DNA from: an uncultured Lachnospiraceae bacterium
Lineage (GTDB): Bacteria; Bacillota; Clostridia; Lachnospirales; Lachnospiraceae
Length of the DNA stretch: 64,000 nucleotides
NCBI GenBank assembly: GCA_910585215.1
Contig: CAJUDQ010000012.1
Coordinates: forward strand, 19,173 to 83,172
Reading direction: 5' to 3'
Positions 36,461-45,651 of the stretch are shown one piece after another. Every line of letters begins with the position of its first letter. The first letter of the stretch is position 1. A program made the translations under genes and the position numbers. A model generated the notes under the pieces. It saw only the letters and a list, made by a program, of their open reading frames with translations. It did no database searches and was not told the origin of the DNA.

Positions 36461-37447
36461 ATGAAACCAAAAAAATATGCATATTGTACCTTTCTTATCG
36501 AAAGTGACAGATATCTGCCGGGGATTTTAACATTTGCATATGCATTAAAAAAGCAGAAAATAAATGCCGAACTGATTTGTATTGTTACACAAGAAATACC
36601 TACAGAATGTATAAAAATTATTTCTCATTTATATGATTTTGTGTTTTGTGTCAAGCAGACAATCGTTAAAAATCAAAACACCAAAAAACGCAGCGACCGC
36701 GAAAAATTATTTGTCAGATTTGCCATATTGGATATTATAGAAAAAAAACATATGTCATATGACAAAATTATTATTTGCGATTCTGATATACTTCCATTGC
36801 GGAATTTTTCAGAACTCTGCCATTATCCTGCACCAAGCGGAATATTAAACGAAAAAAAAGAAAATGTAATTGGTTTTAACGAAAATAATCAGTGGATTTG
36901 GTATGACATATATCAAAATATACCGCCAAAGGCCCACATTCCAAAGGAGGTGACAGACAGAGTAAGGAATGATAAAACAAATCTGGGCGTAAATTCTGCA
37001 ATTTATGTATTTGAAAAAAATACAATCAGTTATCACGAAATTGCAAATGACCTGAAAGACGCAGGAGTTATAAAAATGATATCAGAATTTGCATGGCCGG
37101 ATATGCAGTATATGACTTCAAAGCTTTCCGGACAATGGCATAATCTGGATATCAAATATGCCAGTTTTAACAGCTTTCCAAATCTTCACTGTATATTTGG
37201 AACACATTATTCAGGAATGAAACCGTGGGATATTTATAACAGGTCGTGGCTTCATTACTGTAAACACGAAGATTATAAATTATGGATTTGTATTTTTTTA
37301 AATATGATAAGGGAATATCCTGTATTTAAAACATCAACAAGGCTCAGAAAACTGCAACAGTTTTTGCTCAATTTAGTAAAATCCGAAAAAAATTATGTAC
37401 TGAATATTCGGGAATATCCCGAATTAAAGCATTTGCTTCGTTCCTGA
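36461..37447 (+). CDS. Glycosyltransferase family 8 protein
   Basis: 328 residues. The N-terminus YAYCTFLIESDRYLPGILTFAYALKKQ and the metal-binding DxD motif in DKIIICDSDILPLRNFSELC are those of GT8 retaining transferases (glycogenin/galactinol-synthase-like). NLGVNSAIYVFEK and HYSGMKPWDIYN are later conserved blocks. It transfers a hexose from a nucleotide sugar to an unknown acceptor. No membrane segment. Preceded by a promoter that would place the transcription start at the ATG. Confidence 0.85.
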   Translation: MKPKKYAYCTFLIESDRYLPGILTFAYALKKQKINAELICIVTQEIPTECIKIISHLYDFVFCVKQTIVKNQNTKKRSDREKLFVRFAILDIIEKKHMSYDKIIICDSDILPLRNFSELCHYPAPSGILNEKKENVIGFNENNQWIWYDIYQNIPPKAHIPKEVTDRVRNDKTNLGVNSAIYVFEKNTISYHEIANDLKDAGVIKMISEFAWPDMQYMTSKLSGQWHNLDIKYASFNSFPNLHCIFGTHYSGMKPWDIYNRSWLHYCKHEDYKLWICIFLNMIREYPVFKTSTRLRKLQQFLLNLVKSEKNYVLNIREYPELKHLLRS

Positions 37448-37501
37448 CTGACAGAACAAAATAAAATGCCCATGATATTTATGCAAAAAGGAGGAACAGA
37501 C

Positions 37502-37561
37502 ATGCAAATAGGACATTTGTTACAATCAAGCCACTTTAATACTTTTGCCCATGCAGAATAG
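37502..37561 (+). CDS. Possible 19-residue peptide with strong ribosome site
   Basis: ATG at 37502 follows AAAGGAGG with 7 bases spacing, the best ribosome site in this 300-base gap. The peptide reads MQIGHLLQSSHFNTFAHAE. It could be a leader peptide, or a decayed gene start. No relative is recognised. The rest of the gap up to 37747 shows no other supported gene. Confidence 0.25.
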   Translation: MQIGHLLQSSHFNTFAHAE

Positions 37562-37747
37562 CAGACATATAGTACACTTCTGTATGGGCCCATTATGACG
37601 GTTTTCCTTTCAGCCGCCCTTATAAATACTATAATTCTGCTTATTCTGCACCTTATCACAATGAGAATTTGAAATTTGCAGTCAGCATCTGATATTTCAC
37701 ATGTAAGTGAAAAAAATTTGTTGACCACTTAGATAAGGAGCAGCAAA

Positions 37748-38029
37748 ATGAAATATAAAAATGCAGCAGATATTTTACCGGAAGGATTATTAAAAGAACT
37801 TCAGTCTTACATAGATGGAGAAATTCTGTATGTGCCAAAAGCTACTCAAAAAATAAAATGGGGTGCCAAAAGTGGTTCAAAGAATTATTATCTGAAACGA
37901 AACAGCGAGATTAAACAGCAGTTTTACGCCGGAAAATCTATGGAAGAGCTGGCAGAGTATTATGGACTTGCTCATAATACTATTCATAAAATCATATACG
38001 ACAAACAGGAACCTGCTTCAAAGCAGTAA
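37748..38029 (+). CDS. CD3324 family HTH protein
   Basis: 93 residues. The opening YKNAADILPEGLLKELQSYIDGEILYVPK and the closing helix-turn-helix MEELAEYYGLAHNTIHKIIYDK match the CD3324/Mor-like family of small DNA-binding proteins widespread in Clostridia. Role unknown. Ribosome site AAGGAG. It ends just before a strong terminator. Confidence 0.8.
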   Translation: MKYKNAADILPEGLLKELQSYIDGEILYVPKATQKIKWGAKSGSKNYYLKRNSEIKQQFYAGKSMEELAEYYGLAHNTIHKIIYDKQEPASKQ

Positions 38030-38051
38030 TGATAGTCCTGTAGCAGAAAAT

Positions 38052-38078
38052 GAGCTGTTTTATAACAGCTCGTTTTTT
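38052..38078 (+). terminator. Terminator of the CD3324-family gene
   Basis: GAGCTGTT-TTAT-AACAGCTC (38052-38071) followed by GTTTTTT, 22 bases after the stop. Confidence 0.85.
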
Positions 38079-38092
38079 CATAGTTTCTTTAC

Positions 38093-38120
38093 TTGTAAAA
38101 TCCTCCATATTTGCTATAAT
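38093..38120 (+). promoter_or_regulatory. argF promoter
   Basis: TTGTAA (38093-38098), 16 bases, TATAAT (38115-38120). The ATG at 38161 follows a GAAAGGA ribosome site. No clear arginine-repressor box was recognised. Confidence 0.55.
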
Positions 38121-38160
38121 AGATTTTAATGTATTATGATTCAAAGAAAGGAAAAAAATT

Positions 38161-39159
38161 ATGAATTTAAAAGGACGTCATTTTCTGACATTAAAGGACT
38201 ATACACCGGAGGAAATTCAATATCTGATTGATTTTTCCGCATATCTGAAAGAGAAAAAAAAGAAAGGTCAGCCAGTAGATGAACTTCGCGGCAAAAATGT
38301 TGCTTTGATTTTTGAAAAGACAAGCACCCGCACTAGATGTTCCTTTGAAGTAGCAGCTCATGACCTTGGTATGGGAACTACTTATCTTGACCCGTCGGGT
38401 TCTCAGATAGGAAAAAAAGAAAGTATTGCAGATACTGCAAGAGTTCTTGGCAGAATGTATGAAGGAATCGAATATCGCGGATTTGGACAGGAGATTGTGG
38501 AAGAACTTGCCAGATATGCCAAAGTTCCTGTATGGAATGGACTGACAAATGAATATCATCCTACTCAGATGATTGCGGACCTTCTGACAATTCAGGAACA
38601 TAAGGGAAGTTTAAACGGGCTGAATTTTGTATATATGGGTGATGCAAGATACAATATGGGAAATTCTCTTATGATTGCCTGCTCCAAAATGGGACTGAAT
38701 TTTACTGCCTGTGCTCCAAAAGCATATTTTCCAAATGCAGAGCTTGTAAAGGAATGTGAATCCTATGCAAAAGCTTCCGGCAGTACCATCCGCTTAACAG
38801 AAGATACCATAGAAGGAACAAAAGAAGCGGATATTATATATACAGATGTATGGGTGTCCATGGGAGAGCCGGATGAAGTCTGGGCTGAACGAATCAGAGA
38901 TTTGTCTCCATATCAGGTAAATAAAAAAATCATGGAAAATGCCAAGCCAGATGCTATTTTTATGCATTGTCTTCCTGCATTTCATGATTTAAAAACAAAA
39001 ATTGGCGAAGATATTTCCAGAAAATTCGGACTGACAGAAATGGAGGTCACGAATGAAGTGTTTGAGTCTGCACAGTCTGTCGTATTTGATGAGGCTGAAA
39101 ACCGCATGCATTCTATTAAAGCTGTAATGGCAGCAACCTTGGGAATGGAAATGAACTAG
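38161..39159 (+). CDS. argF: Ornithine carbamoyltransferase
   Basis: 332 residues. Carbamoyl phosphate site [20 protein letters not shown], ornithine-binding segment [17 protein letters not shown] and the HCLPAFHD motif with the catalytic Cys identify ornithine rather than aspartate carbamoyltransferase. It makes citrulline from ornithine in arginine synthesis, or runs in reverse in the deiminase pathway. No other arg or arc gene is adjacent, so its direction cannot be told from context. Confidence 0.95.
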   Translation: MNLKGRHFLTLKDYTPEEIQYLIDFSAYLKEKKKKGQPVDELRGKNVALIFEKTSTRTRCSFEVAAHDLGMGTTYLDPSGSQIGKKESIADTARVLGRMYEGIEYRGFGQEIVEELARYAKVPVWNGLTNEYHPTQMIADLLTIQEHKGSLNGLNFVYMGDARYNMGNSLMIACSKMGLNFTACAPKAYFPNAELVKECESYAKASGSTIRLTEDTIEGTKEADIIYTDVWVSMGEPDEVWAERIRDLSPYQVNKKIMENAKPDAIFMHCLPAFHDLKTKIGEDISRKFGLTEMEVTNEVFESAQSVVFDEAENRMHSIKAVMAATLGMEMN

Positions 39160-39187
39160 AAACAGAAAAAATGAACAGAGGGAAATT

Positions 39188-39478
39188 ATGGGAAAAAATT
39201 CTTTAAGACGGAATACATGGCAGCAGCGTGGTAAATTAATCGATACTATTAATTTTATTCTGTGCATCCTGATTCTTATCTCCGGTATAATTCTTATGAT
39301 AAATGTAAGAAAATATATGTTTATGTTTCCTGTTATATTTCTGCTTGCAGCTGTAATGAATGGCTGTCTTGGAGTAAAAAAATATAAAATGGACGAATAC
39401 GCCGGCTGTATTCTGTTGTTTACTGCTGCTGTTATTCTGCTTGGATTCAGTGTTTTTTCACTGATTATTATATTATAA
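39188..39478 (+). CDS. Small membrane protein, three predicted helices
   Basis: 96 residues, with helices near residues 20-38 (TINFILCILILISGIILMI), 44-62 (MFMFPVIFLLAAVMNGCLG) and 73-95 (GCILLFTAAVILLGFSVFSLII). A basic N-terminus (MGKNSLRRNTWQQRGK) suggests it faces the cytoplasm. Family not recognised with confidence. It lies between argF and birA on the same strand, with only 28 bases to argF, and may be cotranscribed. Confidence 0.65.
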   Translation: MGKNSLRRNTWQQRGKLIDTINFILCILILISGIILMINVRKYMFMFPVIFLLAAVMNGCLGVKKYKMDEYAGCILLFTAAVILLGFSVFSLIIIL

Positions 39479-39538
39479 ATAACTTAACGAATGAACGAAT
39501 GACATAATACCTATTAACTGCATTTTTAAGGAAATCCA

Positions 39539-40522
39539 ATGAAAGCAAAAATTCTTGAATTATTAAAAAATACAGACCATTATATTTCCGGTCAAAAGCT
39601 TTGTGAACACCTTGGCGTATCACGGACCGCTGTATGGAAAATCATCAATCAGCTAAAAGAGGAAGGTTATATTATTGACTCCATAAATAATAAAGGCTAT
39701 AAAATCATATCCTGTCCTGATATTCTGTCAGAAAGTGAAATAAAATCCTCGCTTTCTTTAATCAATACAGATAAATTAAACAAAATTATTTATTTAGACG
39801 AAACAGATTCTACAAATACCCGTGCCAAGCTGGAGGCAGAACAAGGCGCACCTGACTGGACCCTTGTTATCGCAGGCAGACAGACAGGAGGAAAAGGACG
39901 GCGCGGGCGGGGATTTACTTCTCCTGCCGGTGTTGGAATTTTTATGACACTTATATTAAAACCTGAATTTTTACCAACAAAAGCCTCTATGCTTACTTTG
40001 ATTTCAGGTATGGCCGTATGTCAGGGGATTCGTGAAAAAACAAATCTGAAGGCAATGATAAAATGGCCAAATGACATTGTTGTAAATGGAAAAAAAATCT
40101 GTGGTATTCTTACAGAAATGAGTTCGGAAATGGAAGCCATTAATTACATTATTACTGGTATCGGCATTAATGTAAATAATGAACAATTTCCTTCTGATAT
40201 TGCGGATAAAGCAACTTCCATAAAACTGGAAACACAGAAAACATTTCGACGCAGTGATATCATAGCTTCTGTAATAAAACATTTCAGAAATTATTATGAT
40301 ACTTTTTTAAAAACAGTAGATTTGTCTTTATTAAAAGAGGAATATAATTCTCTTATGATTAATACTGGTAAAAAGGTTTTTGTAGTACAGGGGAATAAAA
40401 GCTATGAAGCTGTGGCAAAATCCATTGATAATGACGGCGAACTGATAATTGAAAAAGACGGACAGATAAGCAGGGTAATATCCGGTGAAGTTTCCGTGAG
40501 AGGAGTATACGGCTATGTATAA
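39539..40522 (+). CDS. birA: Bifunctional biotin ligase / biotin operon repressor
   Basis: 327 residues. An N-terminal winged helix (ISGQKLCEHLGVSRTAVWKIINQLKEEGY) is followed by the biotin-protein-ligase core with GRQTGGKGRRGRGFTSPAG, KWPNDIVVNGKKICGIL and the IGIGINVNN strand. The C-terminal SH3-like domain is present. It attaches biotin to carboxylase carrier proteins, and through the N-terminal domain represses biotin genes. It overlaps the next gene by 8 bases, indicating an operon with DUF6145 and dusB. Confidence 0.95.
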   Translation: MKAKILELLKNTDHYISGQKLCEHLGVSRTAVWKIINQLKEEGYIIDSINNKGYKIISCPDILSESEIKSSLSLINTDKLNKIIYLDETDSTNTRAKLEAEQGAPDWTLVIAGRQTGGKGRRGRGFTSPAGVGIFMTLILKPEFLPTKASMLTLISGMAVCQGIREKTNLKAMIKWPNDIVVNGKKICGILTEMSSEMEAINYIITGIGINVNNEQFPSDIADKATSIKLETQKTFRRSDIIASVIKHFRNYYDTFLKTVDLSLLKEEYNSLMINTGKKVFVVQGNKSYEAVAKSIDNDGELIIEKDGQISRVISGEVSVRGVYGYV

Positions 40523-40889
40523 TGAAGAAAATGTTACTTTGTGCGGCTCCAGCGCCTATGAAAAAAAATATTATTTTAACGATACTTTTGACCATCTTCC
40601 CTCTTCCATTAAAAATGAACTGAAAATTATGTGTGTATTATTTACAGAGGAAATAAGCTGTATTTTAACGCTTGATTTTGACGAACAGGGAAATCTGAAT
40701 TTCAATATTCATACAGAAGAAAATGACTTTCTTTTTGACGAGATAAGCTGCGGACTGAAAATAAAAGAAATACAGACCAAAAAACGTGATTTGCTTGAAG
40801 CACTGGAAATGTATTATAAAATATTTGCTCTTGGAGAAACGCCCGATTTTGACCAGACAAAAGAAAATCAACCGGAGGAACAACCATGA
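40515..40889 (+). CDS. DUF6145-like protein
   Basis: 124 residues, acidic, soluble. It is recognised mainly by context: between birA (8-base overlap) and dusB (4-base overlap), where Lachnospiraceae carry a conserved small protein of this length. The central VLFTEEISCILTLDFDEQGNLNF suggests an alpha/beta fold. Function unknown; the DUF number is from memory and should be taken as tentative. Confidence 0.6.
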   Translation: MYNEENVTLCGSSAYEKKYYFNDTFDHLPSSIKNELKIMCVLFTEEISCILTLDFDEQGNLNFNIHTEENDFLFDEISCGLKIKEIQTKKRDLLEALEMYYKIFALGETPDFDQTKENQPEEQP

Positions 40890-41848
40890 AAACCCTGAAA
40901 ATCGGAACTGTTTCCATAGCTGGACCTCTTGTGCTCGGACCGATGGCTGGTGTAACTGATACTGTATACAGACAGCTCTGCAAGGAACAGGGCTGCCATC
41001 TTCTTTATACGGAAATGGTCAGTGCAAAAGCGATTTTATATAAAAACAAAAATACACAGCCGCTTCTTTCCGCTTCCGATATGGAACAGCCGCTTGCACT
41101 TCAGCTTTTTGGAAGTGAACCCGATATTATGGCGGAAATTGCTTCTCAGATAGAAAACGGACCATATGACATTATTGATGTAAACATGGGGTGTCCGGTT
41201 CCAAAAATCGTTCATAACAATGAGGGCTCTGCACTGATGAAAAATCCTCATCTGGTGGGAGAAATCATTGGTGCCATGACAAAAAAATGCAAAAAGCCGG
41301 TCACTCTGAAAATCAGAAAAGGCTTTTCTGAAGATACTGTCAATGCAGTAGAAATCGCCAAAATCGCAGAGGCAAACGGAGCTGCTGCCATAGCAGTTCA
41401 CGGGCGTACCAGAGAACAATATTACTCGGGAAAAGCAGACTGGACCATAATTAAAGCGGTAAAAAACGCTGTCAAAATTCCTGTGATTGGAAATGGAGAT
41501 ATTACAGGACCGGAAAATGCAAAGCAAATGCTAGACCAGACCGGATGCGATGCTATTATGATTGGACGGGCAGCAAGAGGAAATCCGTGGATTTTTCGCC
41601 GCATTGGCTGTTATCTGGAAACCGGAAAGCTCCTTCCTGCTCCTTCTGTCTCTGAAGTAACCGATATGATTTTAAGGCACACCAAAATGTTAATTGATTT
41701 TAAGGGTGAATATACAGGTCTTCGCGAAATGAGAACTCATATTTGTTTTTACGTGGCAGGCATGAGACATGCAAATGATATTCGGCGTAAAATTAATACC
41801 ATTGAAAGCTATCAGGAACTGGAAGACCTTTTCAGAGAAGTACCATAG
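40886..41848 (+). CDS. dusB: tRNA-dihydrouridine synthase DusB
   Basis: 320 residues. The FMN barrel starts with VLGPMAGVTDTVYRQLCKE. The catalytic Cys103 lies in VNMGCPVPKIVHNNEGSALM, and the tRNA/phosphate segments AVHGRTREQYYSGKADW and IPVIGNGDIT are all present. It reduces uridine to dihydrouridine in tRNA D-loops. Closer to standard DusB than the copy at 5545. Last gene of the birA operon; a 67-base gap follows. Confidence 0.93.
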   Translation: MKTLKIGTVSIAGPLVLGPMAGVTDTVYRQLCKEQGCHLLYTEMVSAKAILYKNKNTQPLLSASDMEQPLALQLFGSEPDIMAEIASQIENGPYDIIDVNMGCPVPKIVHNNEGSALMKNPHLVGEIIGAMTKKCKKPVTLKIRKGFSEDTVNAVEIAKIAEANGAAAIAVHGRTREQYYSGKADWTIIKAVKNAVKIPVIGNGDITGPENAKQMLDQTGCDAIMIGRAARGNPWIFRRIGCYLETGKLLPAPSVSEVTDMILRHTKMLIDFKGEYTGLREMRTHICFYVAGMRHANDIRRKINTIESYQELEDLFREVP

Positions 41849-41915
41849 AAAACTGCAGAATATATGCAACATATTTTCTGCTTTGTAAAATCAAACGAAA
41901 GGTGATGAATTTATT

Positions 41916-42497
41916 ATGATTTCAAACGGCTATAATATGATAAAATGGGGAATCTTAATCAGCATTATTCATATTTATCTCTTTGGAAGCTTTGAAATAC
42001 TTCCTGCATTTATTGGATATTTTCTGATTATGAGAGGTGTGCATATGATTTGCGATGAAACACAGCTTGATTATATGCAGGGCTTGAAAAAGGAAAGTAT
42101 CCGGCTTTTTATTTTTTCCTGCGCATACTGGATTGCGGGAATCTTTTTAGGCTATCAGCTTGCACTGGAAAAAATGATTCTGGTTCTTTTTTATTTATTT
42201 GATGTACTTTTTTTTGGAAATCTTTTAAATAAAACAATTAAATATTTAAAAGAAAAAATGAGACTTGATGAGGCGGATAAATTAAGAAAAAACAGAATGA
42301 CGTTTGTAAAAGCGTATATGGGACTGATTATTTTTTATTGTATTACAATGGTGCCAAATCTTTTGCACTTTTTAAATATCGGGTCAGATTCGTTGATTAA
42401 TATGCTCTCAACAGTGTTGCAGTATATTTTTATTTCACTTATGCTGGTAATAAAGCTGTTGTTGTCGGCGATAATTCAAAAGTACAGTATACGATAG
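41916..42497 (+). CDS. Membrane protein of unknown function
   Basis: 193 residues with about five hydrophobic helices (WGILISIIHIYLFGSFEILP, LFIFSCAYWIAGIFLGYQLA, MILVLFYLFDVLFFG, YMGLIIFYCITMVPNLL, LQYIFISLMLVIKLLLS) and a charged loop KEKMRLDEADKLRKNR. No family recognised. Ribosome site AAAGGTGATG. Its 3' end meets the sigF gene across a shared hairpin. Confidence 0.65.
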   Translation: MISNGYNMIKWGILISIIHIYLFGSFEILPAFIGYFLIMRGVHMICDETQLDYMQGLKKESIRLFIFSCAYWIAGIFLGYQLALEKMILVLFYLFDVLFFGNLLNKTIKYLKEKMRLDEADKLRKNRMTFVKAYMGLIIFYCITMVPNLLHFLNIGSDSLINMLSTVLQYIFISLMLVIKLLLSAIIQKYSIR

Positions 42498-42535
42498 TTT
42501 TTAAAGAATAAAGCAAAAAATGCAAAAGCGATGCA

Positions 42536-42572
42536 AAGAGAAGAGCATCCTTTTTCGTGAGGCTCTTCTCTT
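42536..42572. terminator. Bidirectional hairpin between the membrane protein and sigF
   Basis: AAGAGAAGAGC (42536-42546) and its complement (42562-42572) enclose 15 bases. Convergent genes end at 42497 and 42654. No long U-tract on either side, but the position fits a shared terminator. Confidence 0.5.
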
Positions 42573-42653
42573 CTGCTGAATTTTATCATAGTTAAAATAA
42601 ATGACTAGACATAATCTATAAAATCGATATCAAAAAGAAAACACGATTTAATT

Positions 42654-43364
42654 TCATACTCTCCCCCTCATCTTCATCAATATTTTTTTCTCCATTCTGC
42701 TTACCTGCACCTGCGAAATATTTAATATCTTTGCTACCTGCATCTGCGTCATCTCCCGAAAATATCGCAGCTCAATTAACTTTTTCTCCTCCTCCCCCAG
42801 TTCTTCAAGTAATTGCTTTAACAGCATATGATTTAGCATTTTTTCATTCTCATCCTTTTCCTCGGGTAATTTATCCACTAGAAAAATTTCATTCCCATCA
42901 TTTTGATATACAGATTTATAAATCGATTCTACTTCTACATTTGCTTCCATTGCCATTACAATATCTTCTGTAGACAGTTCTGTCGCTGTAGCAATTTCAT
43001 CAATGGTAGCTTCTCTTCCATATTCCTGTGATAATTTTTCTGATGCAAGTTTAATTTTCCAGCCGTTTTCCTTTAAGGAACGGGATACCTTTACCATTCC
43101 GTCGTCTCTCAAAAAACGTTTTATTTCTCCTGAAATCAGGCTGACTGCATAGGTGGAAAATTTGACATCATAAGATAAATCGAATTTATCAATCGCTTTT
43201 AAAATACCTATACAACCAATCTGAAATAAATCCTCCAGCTCGCACCCTCTGCCCTTAAATCTTCGGACAATGCTCCACACCAGCCCGACATTTTCACTTA
43301 CAATTCTGTCCCTTGCTTCTTTATCCCCTTCGTGAGCTTTTTTGATAAGCTCTAAAGTTTCCAT
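42654..43364 (-). CDS. sigF: Sporulation sigma factor F
   Basis: 236 residues. Sigma-70 region 2 (RFKGRGCELEDLFQIGCIGILKAIDKFDLSYDVKFSTYAV), region 3 and region 4 (MTQMQVAKILNISQVQVSRMEKKIL) are all present. LISGEIKRFLRDDGMVKVSRSLKE is typical of the F/G/B group. With spoIIAB and spoIIAA immediately upstream this is sigma F, the first forespore-specific factor, and marks the organism as a spore former. Confidence 0.95.
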   Translation of the reverse strand: METLELIKKAHEGDKEARDRIVSENVGLVWSIVRRFKGRGCELEDLFQIGCIGILKAIDKFDLSYDVKFSTYAVSLISGEIKRFLRDDGMVKVSRSLKENGWKIKLASEKLSQEYGREATIDEIATATELSTEDIVMAMEANVEVESIYKSVYQNDGNEIFLVDKLPEEKDENEKMLNHMLLKQLLEELGEEEKKLIELRYFREMTQMQVAKILNISQVQVSRMEKKILMKMRGRV

Positions 43365-43380
43365 TCTTTATCCCATTCCC

Positions 43381-43806
43381 TTACCTTTCTATAATGGTTT
43401 TTTTCATAATTACAGTAGTTCCCTTTCCGAGTTCAGATTGTACCTCCAAATCATCCATAAATGCTTCCATAAACATAAATCCCATACCTGCCCTCTCCTC
43501 ATCGGGCTTTGTAGTATACAGAGGTTCCATTGCCTTATTGATGTCCTCAATACCGACCCCTGTATCCTTTACTACTATAATAATAGTACGGTCCTCAATT
43601 TCCGCATCCAGATAAACGGTTCCTTCACCGCCGTCGTATCCATGAACAACAGCGTTTGTCACCGCCTCGGAAACGGCGGTTTTAATATCTGATATCTCTT
43701 CCATAATCGGGTTCAGCTGCGTGGCAAAAGCTGCAGCCGTTACCCTTGCAAATCTTTCATTTTCTGATTTACTGTCAAATTCCAAATGCATTTTATTCTT
43801 ATACAT
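43381..43806 (-). CDS. spoIIAB: Anti-sigma F factor / serine kinase SpoIIAB
   Basis: 141 residues of the GHKL ATPase fold: N box EAVTNAVVHGYDGG, G1 box VKDTGVGIEDINKAM, G2 box AGMGFMFMEAFMDDL. It holds sigma F inactive and phosphorylates SpoIIAA. It lies 16 bases before sigF and 20 after spoIIAA, the universal order. Confidence 0.95.
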   Translation of the reverse strand: MYKNKMHLEFDSKSENERFARVTAAAFATQLNPIMEEISDIKTAVSEAVTNAVVHGYDGGEGTVYLDAEIEDRTIIIVVKDTGVGIEDINKAMEPLYTTKPDEERAGMGFMFMEAFMDDLEVQSELGKGTTVIMKKTIIER

Positions 43807-43826
43807 AGCGATTCCTTCCTGCCCCC

Positions 43827-44141
43827 TTAATCTTCCTTTTCCACCAGTTTATGTAACCCTGAAATCAAAAAAATTCTCTCAATTTCTCTGTTCATATTTC
43901 TTACAAATACTTTTCCGCCTATACTGTCCATAATCTTCTGTCTTCCCATAATAACACCTATACCGGAGCTGTCCATAAAGCCTGTTCTCGAAAAATCAAA
44001 AATAATCCGTTTTATGCCTCCTCTTATCACAGATGCATCTGTTTTTTCTCTGATATTCTGCGCATTATGGTGGTCCAGTTCTTTTCCAAGCCCTACCACA
44101 AGCGTCTCTTCCTCCATGTAATAACTGATTTCCTCAGCCAT
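43827..44141 (-). CDS. spoIIAA: Anti-sigma F antagonist SpoIIAA
   Basis: 104 residues of the STAS fold. The phosphorylated serine is in GFMDSSGIGVIMGR. Unphosphorylated SpoIIAA displaces sigma F from SpoIIAB in the forespore. First gene of the operon; the upstream gap to the TPR gene holds a terminator for the latter. Confidence 0.95.
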   Translation of the reverse strand: MAEEISYYMEEETLVVGLGKELDHHNAQNIREKTDASVIRGGIKRIIFDFSRTGFMDSSGIGVIMGRQKIMDSIGGKVFVRNMNREIERIFLISGLHKLVEKED

Positions 44142-44206
44142 GATTTTCTGTCCTCCTTTTTATTACTTATACAAAGTAATTTCCTAAGTTCCTAATAAAA
44201 TAAGAA

Positions 44207-44245
44207 AAAGAAAAGAATGCAGTATTCTACCACATTCTTTTCTTT
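44207..44245 (-). terminator. Terminator of the zinc-ribbon/TPR gene
   Basis: AAAGAAAAGAATG (44207-44219) and its complement (44233-44245) enclose 13 bases. The minus strand ends TTCTTTTCTTTTTCTT, an incorporated U-tract. It lies 6 bases after the stop. Confidence 0.6.
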
Positions 44246-44250
44246 CGTAT

Positions 44251-45651
44251 CTATTGTCCAAGCCATCCCTGTGACCAGCCTGCATAATTGCTGCCCGGTG
44301 AAAGCTCTATGACCTTTTCAAAATATTTTCTCGCATTTTCATCGATTGCCTGTCCATTTAGCTGATAATAACATTTTCCAATATTATACAGACATCCGAT
44401 ATCATTTGGATTCATTTTTTCTCCCAGAAGCAGCTCTGTAAGCGCTTCCTGCCACTGACTGCGGTTTGCAAGCTGAGAGCCCTGATTAATATGGGCAGTG
44501 GCGGCCTCAGGATAGGTTCTGGCAGTCAATGCATTGTACAAATTAACCGCCTGTGTCTCCATTCCTTCCGGTAAAGTAATGGTGGTAAGCTTGTCCGCAC
44601 ATCCCTTCACATCATTATTGACAAACAGAGTAACAGCCTCCAAAAGTTCATTGTATGCTGCGGAGTTATCCGTTTTTCCCTGCTCCTGTGCAAGCTGTTC
44701 CGACAGGCTCTGTTTTTCTGCATTTAATGCCTCTATCTGTACTTCCAAATCGCTGATTGTAATATTAGACTTGGATATTTCATCCATATAGGACTGCACA
44801 TCCTTGGACCCTTCTGATTTGGCATCTTTTATTTTTGCAGGTGTTACAAGGAAAAATACCATGGCGGCTCCGATAACCATTCCAATTACAACATAAATAA
44901 AAGTAAAAAAACCATAGTTAATTTCCTTATAGGTGGATTTTGGAATAATTACATCATTTCCGCTTAAGCCCTCGGGCTCCTTCTTTTTCTTCTTTTTTTC
45001 CTTTGCCTGCTCTTTTTTTAATTCCTTTTCTGTAACCCCTGTAACCTCATTGATTTCATTCAGATATCGGGTACTTAATGTACTGCCTCTGTCAATAGTG
45101 AGAGATTTTTTAAGCACCCGCTTTGCTTTTTCATATTCCTGTTCATGAATATATAAAAGTCCAAGAAGCTGATATGCCTTTACAAATTTTTCGTTTGTGT
45201 TTATTACCTTTTTTAACTGAATAATCGCCACATCTTTTTTATCCTCGGCAGCATGCCGCAGGCATATATTATATTTTCTGACAGACTGATTGAGTACCTG
45301 CAACTTGTTCTGATTTGACTGCACCTTTTTAATAAAATAATCCGCAATATTATTTTCCGGTTCAAAATTTTTGCTTAACACCCACTCCCGAAGAGCTATT
45401 ACTACCTCGCCCATCTCATAATATACAAGCCCTAAAAGATTTCTTGCCTGAATATTTTTTTTATACAGCGCAAGGCTCTGCTTCAACAATTCTGTCGCCC
45501 CTGACAAATCTCTTACTCTGGCTTTCTGAAGACCCATGTTATAAAAAGTGTTTGACATTGTGATAATCTTTTTATAAACGCCGACCTGCGCACCACAGTT
45601 GCTGCAGATATCCAGCGAGGATAATTCACTACCGCATTTATAACATTCCAT
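44251..45651 (-). CDS. Zinc-ribbon, TPR and single-helix membrane protein
   Basis: 466 residues. An N-terminal zinc ribbon (CYKCGSELSSLDICSNCG) is followed by TPR repeats to about residue 210, then a Lys/Glu-rich linker. A membrane helix (FFTFIYVVIGMVIGAAMVFFLV) sits at about 250-272, then an extracellular coiled coil (ISDLEVQIEALNAEKQSLSEQLAQEQ) and further TPRs up to the end. Conserved in Lachnospiraceae next to folC; function unknown. It overlaps a 54-codon gene by 14 bases. Confidence 0.85.
   Translation of the reverse strand: MECYKCGSELSSLDICSNCGAQVGVYKKIITMSNTFYNMGLQKARVRDLSGATELLKQSLALYKKNIQARNLLGLVYYEMGEVVIALREWVLSKNFEPENNIADYFIKKVQSNQNKLQVLNQSVRKYNICLRHAAEDKKDVAIIQLKKVINTNEKFVKAYQLLGLLYIHEQEYEKAKRVLKKSLTIDRGSTLSTRYLNEINEVTGVTEKELKKEQAKEKKKKKKEPEGLSGNDVIIPKSTYKEINYGFFTFIYVVIGMVIGAAMVFFLVTPAKIKDAKSEGSKDVQSYMDEISKSNITISDLEVQIEALNAEKQSLSEQLAQEQGKTDNSAAYNELLEAVTLFVNNDVKGCADKLTTITLPEGMETQAVNLYNALTARTYPEAATAHINQGSQLANRSQWQEALTELLLGEKMNPNDIGCLYNIGKCYYQLNGQAIDENARKYFEKVIELSPGSNYAGWSQGWLGQ

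Noticed and set aside
37595..37672. 25-codon hydrophobic ORF (MTVFLSAALINTIILLILHL) resembling a type I toxin
   Set aside because: No Shine-Dalgarno sequence and no opposing antisense promoter was recognised.
42770..42800. CTCCTCCTCCCCCAG resembling the small-RNA linker motif
   Set aside because: It lies inside the sigF coding sequence (Glu codons on the other strand) and has no surrounding stems.
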